Below, piece after piece: positions 8,569 to 16,851 of a stretch of DNA of 64,000 nucleotides. Each line of letters opens with the position of its first letter. Within the stretch, counting starts at the first letter, position 1. The stretch is from assembly GCF_025971955.1 (NCBI RefSeq), contig NZ_JAPDMX010000025.1:1-64000 (forward strand), given 5' to 3'. The notes under the pieces were generated by a model. The model was not told the DNA's origin, did no database searches, and saw only the letters and a program-made list of their open reading frames with translations. The translations under genes were made by a program, and so were the position numbers. The stretch is from Shewanella subflava (GTDB lineage Bacteria; Pseudomonadota; Gammaproteobacteria; Enterobacterales; Shewanellaceae).

Positions 8569-10539
8569 ATGAGTCGAAGTTTAACTACTCTCATAGACCT
8601 AACCTTTGATTTTGAAGCGTTAAGCCAAAAGTACATTATTTACAAAGCAACATTAGATAAAAGCATGGGGAAGGTCGATTACGCTAAGCAACTTAGTTTA
8701 GTCGAGCAATCATCTGCCCCTAAAGCGTTGATCAGACACTCAGGCTACCATTGGGTCTTATGCGACAAGCAAAAAAATACTAAACCTGAATCAGCAGAAA
8801 TCGCGTTTGAACATGTGAAGTTTGAAGATTGTGATCAGCTTTTATTGGGGCGCCTTTTTGTGCGCGCGCTTGGCAAAGTGGCGCCAAACCAGTTTTTTTC
8901 AGGGCTTGGTGAGACGTATCTTTTTGTTGAGCCAGATAGTTTTTTTGAGCATACATTGTACAAGTGTTTAAAGTTTGAACTAAAAGAGAGTGTACGCTTT
9001 AACTCTCTATTTATTTCTATGGATGGTACAACCTTTTCGCCTATCGAAACGGTATACAAGCCAACAGGATACATTGAAAAACAAGCCAAATTTGAATTTG
9101 ACTTGGGAAGTGGATTATTGAGACGTAATCCAAATGGCAATCTTATTGTTTATAGTCCAGGGAATAAAAAATTCACCACCAATGCTATTGATATTTCAGG
9201 TCAAGAACCAATATCGCTGCAAAAGACGAAAACAGGCGCCATTTATCAATTCGTTGAGTTGATGAATACACATTTCTCAGGTTATTTATCGCTGCAATTA
9301 AAACCTATTGAGGCCAGTTGGCGTGAGCACTACAAGAAACGTGATGTTGAAGCAGTTTACCAGCGTATTTATCAAGTTATTGATAATGCTGGTGGCCTTC
9401 AAGTGGTGAATGCATCCTTGAAAGAGGATGGTTACGAGAAGTTAAAACATCAAAATTGGCCAGTTCAAGTTGAATTTATTGACCAGACTGAAATTGATAA
9501 TAAAAAGCCGTTGCTTGTGGTTTTAGACTCTGCCGAAGAATATGAAAAGGCTGGTCTATCTGATCCTAAAGCGGAGTTCTATTCATTAGAAAGAGTGTCG
9601 CAAAGTATCTACAACTCGACGATAACCTCTGTGCGTCTGAAGCTTAAGGGAAATGAGTTAAACCCAATTATTGATGCCGTAGTAAAGGAGCTAGTAATCA
9701 AACAAGAGTGCTTGCAAGGCCGTTTTGGTATTCAACATTTGCTGGGAAATTATTGGTTTGTCGAGAGAGAAGATCCTAAGTATGGAGATCAGGAACCAAT
9801 TTTCCATATTTTAAAATGTGACAATGGCGCTTTTCAATATGAGCAACAAGATGAGTTTTACTTTGATGAACTCAATATCGAATTGCCTGAAAAGCAGCGC
9901 TATTTCGAAACGTTAAACTACGTGATAGACATGGCGCAGCAACCACCTAAAATCTGCATCATTGTTCATGAAGAAATCGCTGCTATTCCGGATGCAGAAA
10001 ACCTTTTTGAAGTACTTGACCACCTGAAGGCTAGTAATCAACGTGGTATAAGTCGTGAATTTATTGATCACTATTTGTCAGATTCTAATTACTTAAGCGA
10101 TCCAATTCATGACAAACTCAAGTCTATGTTGGAAATGCATCCAATACAGAGTGAATTTTACAAAGAAGACTTAAAAGCTGCCAATATAGGTTATCGTTCC
10201 ATTGCCGAACAAGCGCTTATTGATGGTTACTTTGAAGAGACTGGAGTGATGCTGAATTATTCATTGAAAGGTGAACACAATGAATATCTAGAAGCATTAA
10301 CAGGACACTTCTTTGATGCAGAGCACTCCGCCTATTTTGTTGGCAGTGAGAAGGGCGGCTTTAAGTTTAGTCGTGGACAATTCAATCATATTAGGTACCT
10401 TGAGGGCCCAGATGAGCTAAAGCAACTTTGTTTAGATTTAACCAAGAGCTACTTCGTTCGCAATAAGCTTGCTACAGTGCGACCTTTTCCATTTAAGTAC
10501 TTATCTGAATGTCGAGAAAGTCAGAAGTGGCAAAAGTGA
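8569..10539 (+). CDS. Unrecognised protein with PIWI-like C-terminal domain
   Basis: A 656-aa protein; ATG 8569 is preceded by TTGGAG at good spacing (a GTG at 8560 lies inside that signal). By eye the C-terminus follows the end of Argonaute PIWI domains: S593-x-x-G596-x4-S601-R602-x4-H607, then D615-E616-L617, R631 and P639-x-P641-x-x-Y644, against the Ago2 series SHAGIQGTSRPSHYH, DEL, R and PAPAYY with almost the same spacing. Upstream, LLVVLD (315-320) and VSQSI around Q345 resemble a MID domain. The residue aligned with the catalytic His of Ago2 is Phe605, and no clear DEDX tetrad is visible, so slicer activity is doubtful. The N-terminal half is unrecognised. It is co-transcribed with the helicase-nuclease. 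PIWI assignment is my inference and needs structural confirmation. Confidence 0.55.
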   Translation: MSRSLTTLIDLTFDFEALSQKYIIYKATLDKSMGKVDYAKQLSLVEQSSAPKALIRHSGYHWVLCDKQKNTKPESAEIAFEHVKFEDCDQLLLGRLFVRALGKVAPNQFFSGLGETYLFVEPDSFFEHTLYKCLKFELKESVRFNSLFISMDGTTFSPIETVYKPTGYIEKQAKFEFDLGSGLLRRNPNGNLIVYSPGNKKFTTNAIDISGQEPISLQKTKTGAIYQFVELMNTHFSGYLSLQLKPIEASWREHYKKRDVEAVYQRIYQVIDNAGGLQVVNASLKEDGYEKLKHQNWPVQVEFIDQTEIDNKKPLLVVLDSAEEYEKAGLSDPKAEFYSLERVSQSIYNSTITSVRLKLKGNELNPIIDAVVKELVIKQECLQGRFGIQHLLGNYWFVEREDPKYGDQEPIFHILKCDNGAFQYEQQDEFYFDELNIELPEKQRYFETLNYVIDMAQQPPKICIIVHEEIAAIPDAENLFEVLDHLKASNQRGISREFIDHYLSDSNYLSDPIHDKLKSMLEMHPIQSEFYKEDLKAANIGYRSIAEQALIDGYFEETGVMLNYSLKGEHNEYLEALTGHFFDAEHSAYFVGSEKGGFKFSRGQFNHIRYLEGPDELKQLCLDLTKSYFVRNKLATVRPFPFKYLSECRESQKWQK

Positions 10540-10714
10540 ACTGTTGCTAACAATAAATTGAAGGAAAATTAGATTGTTTCTGAGTCTCAACTTGTTTCTT
10601 GTTACATTGAGTCGATTTACGACAACCGTTAGCTGATTGTGTGCTTCACAATATAGTCTTGGGGGCTACGAAGATGATTTTAAAACTACCTATGAGTGTC
10701 AAAAATGATTGGCA

Positions 10715-10743
10715 CGTCAAGGGCTGAATGCTCAGCCTTGACG
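10715..10743 (+). terminator. Terminator-like hairpin after the helicase/PIWI operon
   Basis: CGTCAAGGgCTGA / TCAGCCTTGACG with a tetraloop ATGC and one bulged G. No long T-run follows, so it may also be a remnant of a mobile-element end. Confidence 0.5.
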
Positions 10744-10768
10744 ATTATTGGACGTTGGTGCGAATACG

Positions 10769-10790
10769 TTAAGGAAAATATGTTCCTTAA
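10769..10790. repeat. Short perfect inverted repeat
   Basis: TTAAGGAA-aatatg-TTCCTTAA, just beyond the broken integrase gene. Function unknown; it may be a weak hairpin or a binding site. Confidence 0.4.
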
Positions 10791-10806
10791 TGTTGACTCT
10801 TATTCC

Positions 10807-11124
10807 TTAGCGAATTGCACGGTAGGTAATAATCAGCAAAGAGATCATTGATGGTTTTAATTTTGGCTTGTTGGCGCGCTTCTTGGCAACGAGAGGATCT
10901 AAGCCATCAAGAAACTGCTTCATTTTAATTCGTGCATTTGCCAATGAAAGATCACTGTGTTTAGCCAGTGTCATCTCTTTGCGTTTTTTGTTGGCGGTGT
11001 AGCGGAGCATCCAAAATGGTTTGCCGGATTTGGGAACGACAAAATATAAACCTTCACCATCAGCGAATCGACTAAGCTTTCCCTTGGTTTTTGCTGTAAC
11101 TACCTTCGCGGTTAACTTCCCCGT
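10807..11124 (-). pseudogene. Truncated P4-type tyrosine integrase (N-terminal arm domain)
   Basis: Read on the minus strand from 11124, the frame encodes about 105 aa with the DUF4102 arm-binding domain of P4-like integrases: GKLTAKVV, then KLSRFADGEGLYFVV, GKPFWMLRY, EMTLAKHSDLSLANAR. Whole enzymes have about 400 aa; here similarity stops after RANKPKLK and a short unrelated tail leads to a stop, so core-binding and catalytic domains are missing. The codon at the expected start (11122-11124) is ACG, apparently a mutated ATG, after TAAGGG. It is a dead integrase, either an earlier driver of this island or part of an older element. Confidence 0.8.
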
Positions 11125-11302
11125 AAGCCCTTAGACTCCAGTCAAAACTATGGCGGGTTATTTACCCACCCAATTACCCACCATTTTGTGTTGGTAAGTG
11201 GTGGGTGTTAATGGACCTCTTTAGACTGATATTTAATTAAATCTTTTAAAATCAATGATAAAAAGTTTTGCTTCATTCAATGTTTTGAATTTTCTTATTG
11301 AA

Positions 11303-11506
11303 TTAGTCGTCAAGTATTTCCAATAAGTCACCTATTTCCACATCTAAATATCTGCATAGTGTTTCAATCACATCTAGTTCAACTCTTGTCGCTGTCTCAT
11401 TGTAGAGGCGATGAAGAGTATTCTTGTTGATGCCAGTTACCCTCGCAACCTCAGCAACTTTTAACTTTTTGTCTCCAAGTATTTTGGACAGATGGCACTT
11501 AATCAT
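11303..11506 (-). CDS. Cro/cI-type HTH regulator of the integration module
   Basis: A 67-aa protein of the small Xre type (HTH_26-like): MIKCHLSKILGDKKLKVAEV, then ARVTGINKNTLHRLYNE as the helix-turn-helix, then ELDVIETLCRYLDVEIGDLL. The start at 11506 is set by GGAGGG three bases before ATG; longer readings lack a signal. It is divergent from the excisionase and integrase genes, and the intergenic region carries two similar operator-like sites, so it probably represses excision and integration functions and itself. Confidence 0.8.
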   Translation of the reverse strand: MIKCHLSKILGDKKLKVAEVARVTGINKNTLHRLYNETATRVELDVIETLCRYLDVEIGDLLEILDD

Positions 11507-11517
11507 AACCCTCCAAG

Positions 11518-11548
11518 GTAAAAAATACCTGTTGCGAGTATTTTTTAC
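11518..11548. promoter_or_regulatory. Palindromic operator candidate between regulator and xis/int
   Basis: Perfect 11-bp arms GTAAAAAATAC and GTATTTTTTAC around a 9-base centre. The core TACCTGTTGCGAGTA (11526-11540) recurs as TACCTTCTGCGGGTA at 11576-11590, exactly 50 bp away. This layout is typical of a phage-like repressor controlling two divergent promoters. Confidence 0.6.
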
Positions 11549-11574
11549 TTGCAAATGTCTTAAATGATGATAAT

Positions 11575-11591
11575 GTACCTTCTGCGGGTAC
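11575..11591. promoter_or_regulatory. Second operator candidate before the excisionase
   Basis: GTACC-ttctgcg-GGTAC. It shares 12 of 15 core positions with the site at 11526-11540 and lies five helical turns from it. Confidence 0.5.
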
Positions 11592-11634
11592 AAAATTGTT
11601 GTTTAAGTTATTTAGTTTGTTTAAGGAGTATATT

Positions 11635-11841
11635 ATGTCTAATACCTATTTAACAGCGGAAGAGTTATCAATGCGCATTAAATATGATGCGAGAACAATT
11701 CGTGATCAGTTGAAGGATGCCATTTTGCTGGAGGGCGTGCACTACATTCGTCCATTTGGCGGTCGGAAGATTTTATTTATTTGGGAAAGTGTCGAGCAGT
11801 TAATGCTGTTTGGTTATTCAGATGTTTTACCAACAAAATAG
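11635..11841 (+). CDS. Putative excisionase (small HTH protein)
   Basis: A 68-aa protein starting at ATG 11635 after AAGGAG. The N-terminal half MSNTYLTAEELSMRIKYDAR, then TIRDQLKD, reads as a winged helix-turn-helix of the MerR/AlpA/Xis type, and the HYIRPFGGRKILFIW stretch fits the wing. Its place, 12 bp before the integrase and divergent from a repressor, is that of a recombination directionality factor. The exact family is not certain. Confidence 0.65.
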   Translation: MSNTYLTAEELSMRIKYDARTIRDQLKDAILLEGVHYIRPFGGRKILFIWESVEQLMLFGYSDVLPTK

Positions 11842-11853
11842 AGGTGGCTTACC

Positions 11854-13017
11854 ATGGGTAGTATTAATGTTCGCTACAACAAATTACAGCTTGATTTTAG
11901 ATTCAAGGGGATACGTTGCAGAGAAATGACCACGCTTGAGAATACTTCTGCAAATCGCAAGCGAGTGGCAGCTGTGCTAAAGCGGATTGAAGCCGAAATC
12001 CAACTTAATCAATTTGAATATGCTCGTCATTTTCCAAATAGTAAATTTGTGGAAAAGTTTGCTGCTTATGATCGCCTAACGGCCCAAGGAGGAAAATCGG
12101 ATTCAATCACACTCGAAGAATTTGTTGAGCAATGGCTTATCGAGAAAAAAGCTGAATGGCGTCCGTCTCAACTTCGAACGATTGAAGATATCTTGAACCT
12201 TTATATTTTACCTCGATTTGGCGATAAGGAAATTAGCTCTATTACCAAGTCTGACATTATGAAGTTTCGAGCGGATTTAGTAGACGGTCAAGCATTTGCA
12301 AAAGAGCTGTCAGCTTCACGTATTAATCAAATATTGTCACCTTTGCGCGTGATATTAAATGATGCAGCTGAGCGATATGAGTTTAGTAGTCCTTGGAAAT
12401 CAATTAAACCTTTGCCTGTTAATCGTAAGCCGGTTCATCCCTTTACGCTTGAAGAGGTACTTAAATTTTTGGACTTTGTCCGTCAGGATTTTCGCTGTTA
12501 TTTCTTAGTCCGTTTTTTTACAGGGCTTCGTACCGGTGAAATTGATGGTTTGCAATGGGAAAATGTTGATTTTGAACGTCGTCAAATACTCGTTCGCCAG
12601 TCATGGGTAAGAAACAAATTGGGCCCGGTAAAAACAAAAACGTCTCTTCGTGAAATTGATATGAATGACTTGGTATATGAGTCAATGGTCCAGCATTTCA
12701 AACTCTCAGATGGTCGTGGTTTTGTTTTTCAAACATCAGGTGGCAAGCCTATGAACAACAAGAATATGTCTTATCGTGTTTGGTATCCCACATTGGATAT
12801 CTTAAAAATACCAAGACGTAACCCATATCAGACTAGGCATACAGCGGCTACCTTATGGTTGGCTTCGGGTGAGTCACCTGAATGGATAGCGAAACAAATG
12901 GGCCATGCTAATACCAATATGCTTTTTACTGTGTATTCGCGTTATGTACCTAATTTAACTCGCCGTGATGGCAGTGCTTTTGAAGCATTTTTAAATCAAA
13001 AACTGAAAGGGGAATAA
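11854..13017 (+). CDS. int: Phage-type tyrosine integrase (DUF3596 arm domain)
   Basis: A 387-aa site-specific recombinase. Order: arm-binding domain of the DUF3596 kind (1-50, GSINVRYNKLQLDFRFKGIR), core-binding SAM-like domain (85-180), catalytic domain (195-380). Active-site residues visible: R226 (FTGLRTGE), K near 258-262, R328-H329 (YQTRHTAAT; the usual first His of the HxxR box is Tyr325, as in many lambdoid integrases), H351 (MGHANTN) and Tyr361 or Tyr364 (VYSRY). Nothing is missing, so it should be active. It lies mid-island rather than next to an att site, so it may belong to an element nested in the island or have been displaced by later insertions. Confidence 0.9.
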   Translation: MGSINVRYNKLQLDFRFKGIRCREMTTLENTSANRKRVAAVLKRIEAEIQLNQFEYARHFPNSKFVEKFAAYDRLTAQGGKSDSITLEEFVEQWLIEKKAEWRPSQLRTIEDILNLYILPRFGDKEISSITKSDIMKFRADLVDGQAFAKELSASRINQILSPLRVILNDAAERYEFSSPWKSIKPLPVNRKPVHPFTLEEVLKFLDFVRQDFRCYFLVRFFTGLRTGEIDGLQWENVDFERRQILVRQSWVRNKLGPVKTKTSLREIDMNDLVYESMVQHFKLSDGRGFVFQTSGGKPMNNKNMSYRVWYPTLDILKIPRRNPYQTRHTAATLWLASGESPEWIAKQMGHANTNMLFTVYSRYVPNLTRRDGSAFEAFLNQKLKGE

Positions 13018-13019
13018 CT

Positions 13020-13250
13020 ATGAACCATGATACTCGTGTTAACCTTGCGTATTACTTATGCCAACGATTCTATTGTCAACCAACAGGAAGAGAGCTGAGC
13101 TGTATTTTGGATTTACCACGTTCTTCTAATAATTTAGCAGCATTGGTGGAATGGATTAACCAATTGTATTTTACAGAAAGAGGTAATGATTTGTTGTGGT
13201 GGGAGAGGCGGTTGCAAAGACAACTGGAGTCTAAGGGGTATCAACTTTGA
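13020..13250 (+). CDS. Small hypothetical protein downstream of integrase
   Basis: A 76-aa protein that begins 2 bp after the integrase stop, with GGGGAA upstream inside the integrase end, so it is translationally linked. It has an acidic/aromatic C-terminus (ERGNDLLWWERRLQRQLES) and two central Cys. No family recognised. Its place suggests a part in the integration module or a passenger. Confidence 0.6.
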   Translation: MNHDTRVNLAYYLCQRFYCQPTGRELSCILDLPRSSNNLAALVEWINQLYFTERGNDLLWWERRLQRQLESKGYQL

Positions 13251-13446
13251 CATACCGCAATGATTAATTTTAATTGACGCTAATAACCAAAATGCACCTT
13301 CATTTTTGATAGGTGTATTTTGCTTATTAATGTTAGTGATAAATACCGGTAATCAATTCGTTTTCAGGCATATAATTTGACGACAATTAGCTTGAAGAAC
13401 ACAATAAATTCAAGTCATGTAATATTATAATGGTAACGAGGTGCAT

Positions 13447-13812
13447 ATGAGTAAAGATAACCTTATAGATGAAAATATGGCAAGAGAAGAGCTGAAAGCC
13501 GCCTTGATTATTTTAGATAAATGGCAATGTAATACTGCGCAGATTGAGAAATTACTTGATTTGGAGTTTGCTGATAGTGAATTGAAATTTGCACCTGATT
13601 TGACTAGAAATCAGCAATTAAGGATCAGCTATATTCTTAATATACATGCTACTTTACGGAGCTTATTTTCGAACTCTGACAATATATACGGTTATATGAA
13701 CATGATAAATCATAATGCACTATTCAATGGCTCGACGCCGCTTGATGTTGCAATGGAGCATGATGGGCTAAAGCGCGTGATGGATCATGTGATGATTATG
13801 GGGCAATGGTAG
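13447..13812 (+). CDS. Xre/MbcA/ParS-type antitoxin-like protein (DUF2384), orphan
   Basis: A 121-aa protein from ATG 13447 (GAGG five bases before; a GTG at 13441 lies inside the signal). The C-terminal half RISYILNIHATLRSLFSNSD... INHNALFNGSTPLDVA follows the toxin-binding domain of MbcA/ParS/Xre antitoxins, where a helical region precedes an N-P/A-F-x-G-x-TPL-x-x-x motif. These proteins usually pair with a RES-domain NAD-degrading toxin, but the next gene on this strand is none, so either the toxin has been lost or the protein has another partner. It ends 9 bp from the end of the convergent recombinase gene. Confidence 0.6.
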   Translation: MSKDNLIDENMAREELKAALIILDKWQCNTAQIEKLLDLEFADSELKFAPDLTRNQQLRISYILNIHATLRSLFSNSDNIYGYMNMINHNALFNGSTPLDVAMEHDGLKRVMDHVMIMGQW

Positions 13813-13821
13813 GTTAGTGGA

Positions 13822-16800
13822 TTACTGTGGGTTCTCTGCTTTTTTCATCATTATACCCATCATATGAAACAGAAATATTATTGAGCTAGACGAGTGCTTT
13901 TTCTGTTTGCCGTGGGCAATGATGTCTTTTTCATCAGAATGTCTTAATTCTAACCAGACAGCCCCATTTCCTGTTCGCCCCTTACTTGAAGATGATTTAG
14001 ACGTAACAACTTGAATGTCTTTGTAAGCATTTTGCCAACACTTTTTCTGAATGCTGTGCTTCATCGAAAGGGTTAATACACGCCATTTGTTTTTTGAAAT
14101 AGCAAATGAAAAGGCATCAACAAAGCGCGCCAAATCGTCTGGTGATGAGAAATATATACCAGATTTACTGTAGCTTTTATTATTAAGTGCATAATCTAGC
14201 CCCCATAGGATCTCTTGACGATTGTTGGGGAACTCGTGTCTGACTTTGGTAATAATTGTATCAAGCCATGCTAACTCTGTTTTTGCATTTGGTTTGGAAG
14301 GAAGCAGTGATTGATTGCTACGTTTTGTTTGTAACCGAGATGAACCATAACGTGTTTTTATTGACATTAATGCCTTGGCATTGCTGCACCATTTATCAAT
14401 TATATTTGGTTCAATATGGTACTTAAAAGCTAATTCTATCGGATCTATTCCGCGTTCTATTTGAGCTAAAATACTATAACAAGTTTCAATGTTTATAATC
14501 GGTTTTGGCGGCGATTTTGGTGATTCTGACGATACAGACAAAGGTGCTTTTGTGTCTGGTGCCTGTATTGGTGTGATCTTAAGTTTTTTCGTGGTGTAAT
14601 CAAGAAAGCTATCTATGCGCCAACACTCGTTTTTATTTTTTGATTGGGCAAATTGACGTAAATGCCTTCTAGACCCAAGGCCTAGATTAACTAATTGTTT
14701 TTGGGTTAGATCAAGTCTCATTTTAAGTAAGTTACAGTAAAGTATTAAATCACAAAAATGAAAGTAGTGATTAAAGCAGGTCTCTGGCGATGAATGGCCA
14801 TCAAATGCAGCAATGGCGTAATATTTATTACGTAATGTTTTACCCGTTATGATGTAAGTTATTTTGTCGATTTGCTTGGCTGTATAGGGAACAATTTCAG
14901 AATAATTGGCACAATCTTCCGCGCCAAGCTCAAACATGAATTGTAATCTAGATACCGCACTATGTCTTAAGTGATGAAAAACCAAGTGCTCAAGCCCTGA
15001 AATCGCCCTAAGAGCCGTTGAGGTAAAGTTCGATATTAGAAACCTATCTATCGGTTGGTTTTTATCTTGTCCAATCGTAAAGGCTAAACGGTTCTCTGTC
15101 CCATTGATATTGTCTTGTCGTGACATATTAAGTGATGCTGTAACAATCTTTATTTCATGCTCGAGTAATAATATATAAAGCGGCACTTTTCGCAGTGAAG
15201 AAGAGCTCTTATTATTACCAAATTTGTTTTCTCTAACTTTGAGCCAGCCTTCTTGTGAATTTTCAATATCTATAAATCTAAGTTTGAGGGTTTCGCTAAT
15301 ACGTAAGCCACATCGATAAGAAATAATTAATATGCTTTTTATAACTAGCTTGTTTTTAAAGTCTAAATCAATAATTTGATCAGCAGCATCTAAAAGTGCC
15401 TTAAATAGTGTTTCATCGACAAAACCTGCATTAGTATGACTTTTATGTTGAGAATCATTGGATATCGGCTCTAGTAATAATGGAAAATCATATTCTTGGA
15501 CTGCAAAAGCATGAAAGTCACTTAGTCTAGCTGCAAGTTTAGTTTTTTGTTTCTGGTAATAAGTGAGTTCGATTAATTCATTGTAAAGATCTTGAAAATC
15601 TTGCTCTTCAGCATCTTCTAAATTGATCCCTTCCGTTTGATATAACCATTTTCTTGATAAGGTCGAATGATAGGTTCGAATTGTTGATGGTTTGCAAGTC
15701 TTGAGTTTATCAATAAACCATTTAATGAGCACTTCTTGCTCTGTTGATAAGTCATATCCACTGACGAAATTTTCGAGCCTTTTGGACAAGGACTGAGATG
15801 TTAATTTCTTCTTAGCATTTTCCTTTAACTCCTCCGTTAAAGTCTGGTAAAAATTTGACAGAGGTAAGTTAGGTGTTAAACGCTGTTTTGATTTTCTTTT
15901 ATTCTGCCTTAATGGGGTAAAAAAATGAAGCTTAAGGGGCTGTTTAGTTGGGCAAGTAGCCAATCGAGCTAGATTGTTGTTAGGTAAGCTATACGCTTTG
16001 TTATTTCCCATTGAATATTCAATTATTGCTTGTGATATTCTCACATTAGGTGTCTGTGAAATTAGGTTTGCAGCAGATTTTGCAAGTTTTTTTAGGGTAT
16101 TAGCCAAAGGTATGGGACCAACATAATTTTCAACGATCAAAGCGTGGATGTTTTTATTTTCACAAGGAGCTTGCCAAAGTGCATTTTTATTAACTTTTTT
16201 AAGAGTTAAATAATGGCTGATGCAGCTAATGGTTATCGGGGATAAGTAGCAAGTGATTTGGGTTGAATGTTTATCTGAATTAACAACATTTGTATTGAAT
16301 CCACCTTCATCAATTTCTAGGTTTATAAATGGTAAATTATTGATCGTTGAAATGTCTAATGTGCCATTTAATTGATTTGATAGTGCTTTTAAAAGATGGT
16401 GGTTTAGGCAGCCTGAGTGACAAATGAATGACATAATAATATCGCGATAAGCATCTACTATATTGTTACTTTTTCTATTGTTAGATAAGTTGTCAAACCA
16501 ATGGGTATAATGCCAAGTAAATGCAAGTCCATCTTGAATAAATGTTTGAGTGTAGATTGAACTTTCAGCTTTTTGAGTGATCAAATAAGAAGGAATATTT
16601 ATCTCACTTTGCTTTTCCTTGATAAGAGCAATGCAATGATTAAAGGCTCTTTTAAAGTCTACTTGGGATCTGAAAATCTTAGTGAGGTCTTCAGTTAGCT
16701 CAAGCCAAATAGATTCAATATTTTCTGATGGTGGCAAGTTTGCTCCACTTGGAAAATACTTTTCACTCCGCTCTTTTGCTTTTTTTAGTACATTATTTTG

Positions 16801-16851
16801 ATGGCGATTGCGTCGCTGTTGGCGTGCCTCTTTACCAATGAGTTTAGACAA
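13822..16851 (-). CDS. gmtZ: Large tyrosine recombinase, third gene of a GMT-like trio
   Basis: A 1009-aa protein with a tyrosine recombinase catalytic domain at ~470-710. All key residues are seen: R517 (YRCGLRISE), H626-x-x-R629-H630 (HHLRHSAVS), H686 (FDGHSSPE), nucleophile Y696 (CFNHYFHF). It has long unrecognised N-terminal (1-350) and C-terminal (~720-1009) extensions. It starts with TTG at 16851 after AAGGAGATAAGTT, overlapping the end of the preceding gene by 8 bp. Three overlapping genes of about 200, 740 and 1000 aa, two of them recombinases, match the Gamma-Mobile-Trio (GMT) elements known to carry anti-phage and toxin cargo in Gammaproteobacteria. The X/Y/Z assignment is from memory of size and order and could be wrong; a related multi-recombinase family is the alternative. 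Confidence 0.6.
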   Translation of the reverse strand: MSKLIGKEARQQRRNRHQNNVLKKAKERSEKYFPSGANLPPSENIESIWLELTEDLTKIFRSQVDFKRAFNHCIALIKEKQSEINIPSYLITQKAESSIYTQTFIQDGLAFTWHYTHWFDNLSNNRKSNNIVDAYRDIIMSFICHSGCLNHHLLKALSNQLNGTLDISTINNLPFINLEIDEGGFNTNVVNSDKHSTQITCYLSPITISCISHYLTLKKVNKNALWQAPCENKNIHALIVENYVGPIPLANTLKKLAKSAANLISQTPNVRISQAIIEYSMGNNKAYSLPNNNLARLATCPTKQPLKLHFFTPLRQNKRKSKQRLTPNLPLSNFYQTLTEELKENAKKKLTSQSLSKRLENFVSGYDLSTEQEVLIKWFIDKLKTCKPSTIRTYHSTLSRKWLYQTEGINLEDAEEQDFQDLYNELIELTYYQKQKTKLAARLSDFHAFAVQEYDFPLLLEPISNDSQHKSHTNAGFVDETLFKALLDAADQIIDLDFKNKLVIKSILIISYRCGLRISETLKLRFIDIENSQEGWLKVRENKFGNNKSSSSLRKVPLYILLLEHEIKIVTASLNMSRQDNINGTENRLAFTIGQDKNQPIDRFLISNFTSTALRAISGLEHLVFHHLRHSAVSRLQFMFELGAEDCANYSEIVPYTAKQIDKITYIITGKTLRNKYYAIAAFDGHSSPETCFNHYFHFCDLILYCNLLKMRLDLTQKQLVNLGLGSRRHLRQFAQSKNKNECWRIDSFLDYTTKKLKITPIQAPDTKAPLSVSSESPKSPPKPIINIETCYSILAQIERGIDPIELAFKYHIEPNIIDKWCSNAKALMSIKTRYGSSRLQTKRSNQSLLPSKPNAKTELAWLDTIITKVRHEFPNNRQEILWGLDYALNNKSYSKSGIYFSSPDDLARFVDAFSFAISKNKWRVLTLSMKHSIQKKCWQNAYKDIQVVTSKSSSSKGRTGNGAVWLELRHSDEKDIIAHGKQKKHSSSSIIFLFHMMGIMMKKAENPQ

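Noticed and set aside
11854..13017. Integrase with a missing catalytic His as a sign of inactivation
   Set aside because: Tyr at the first position of the HxxR box is usual in this integrase group, and the other active-site residues are intact.
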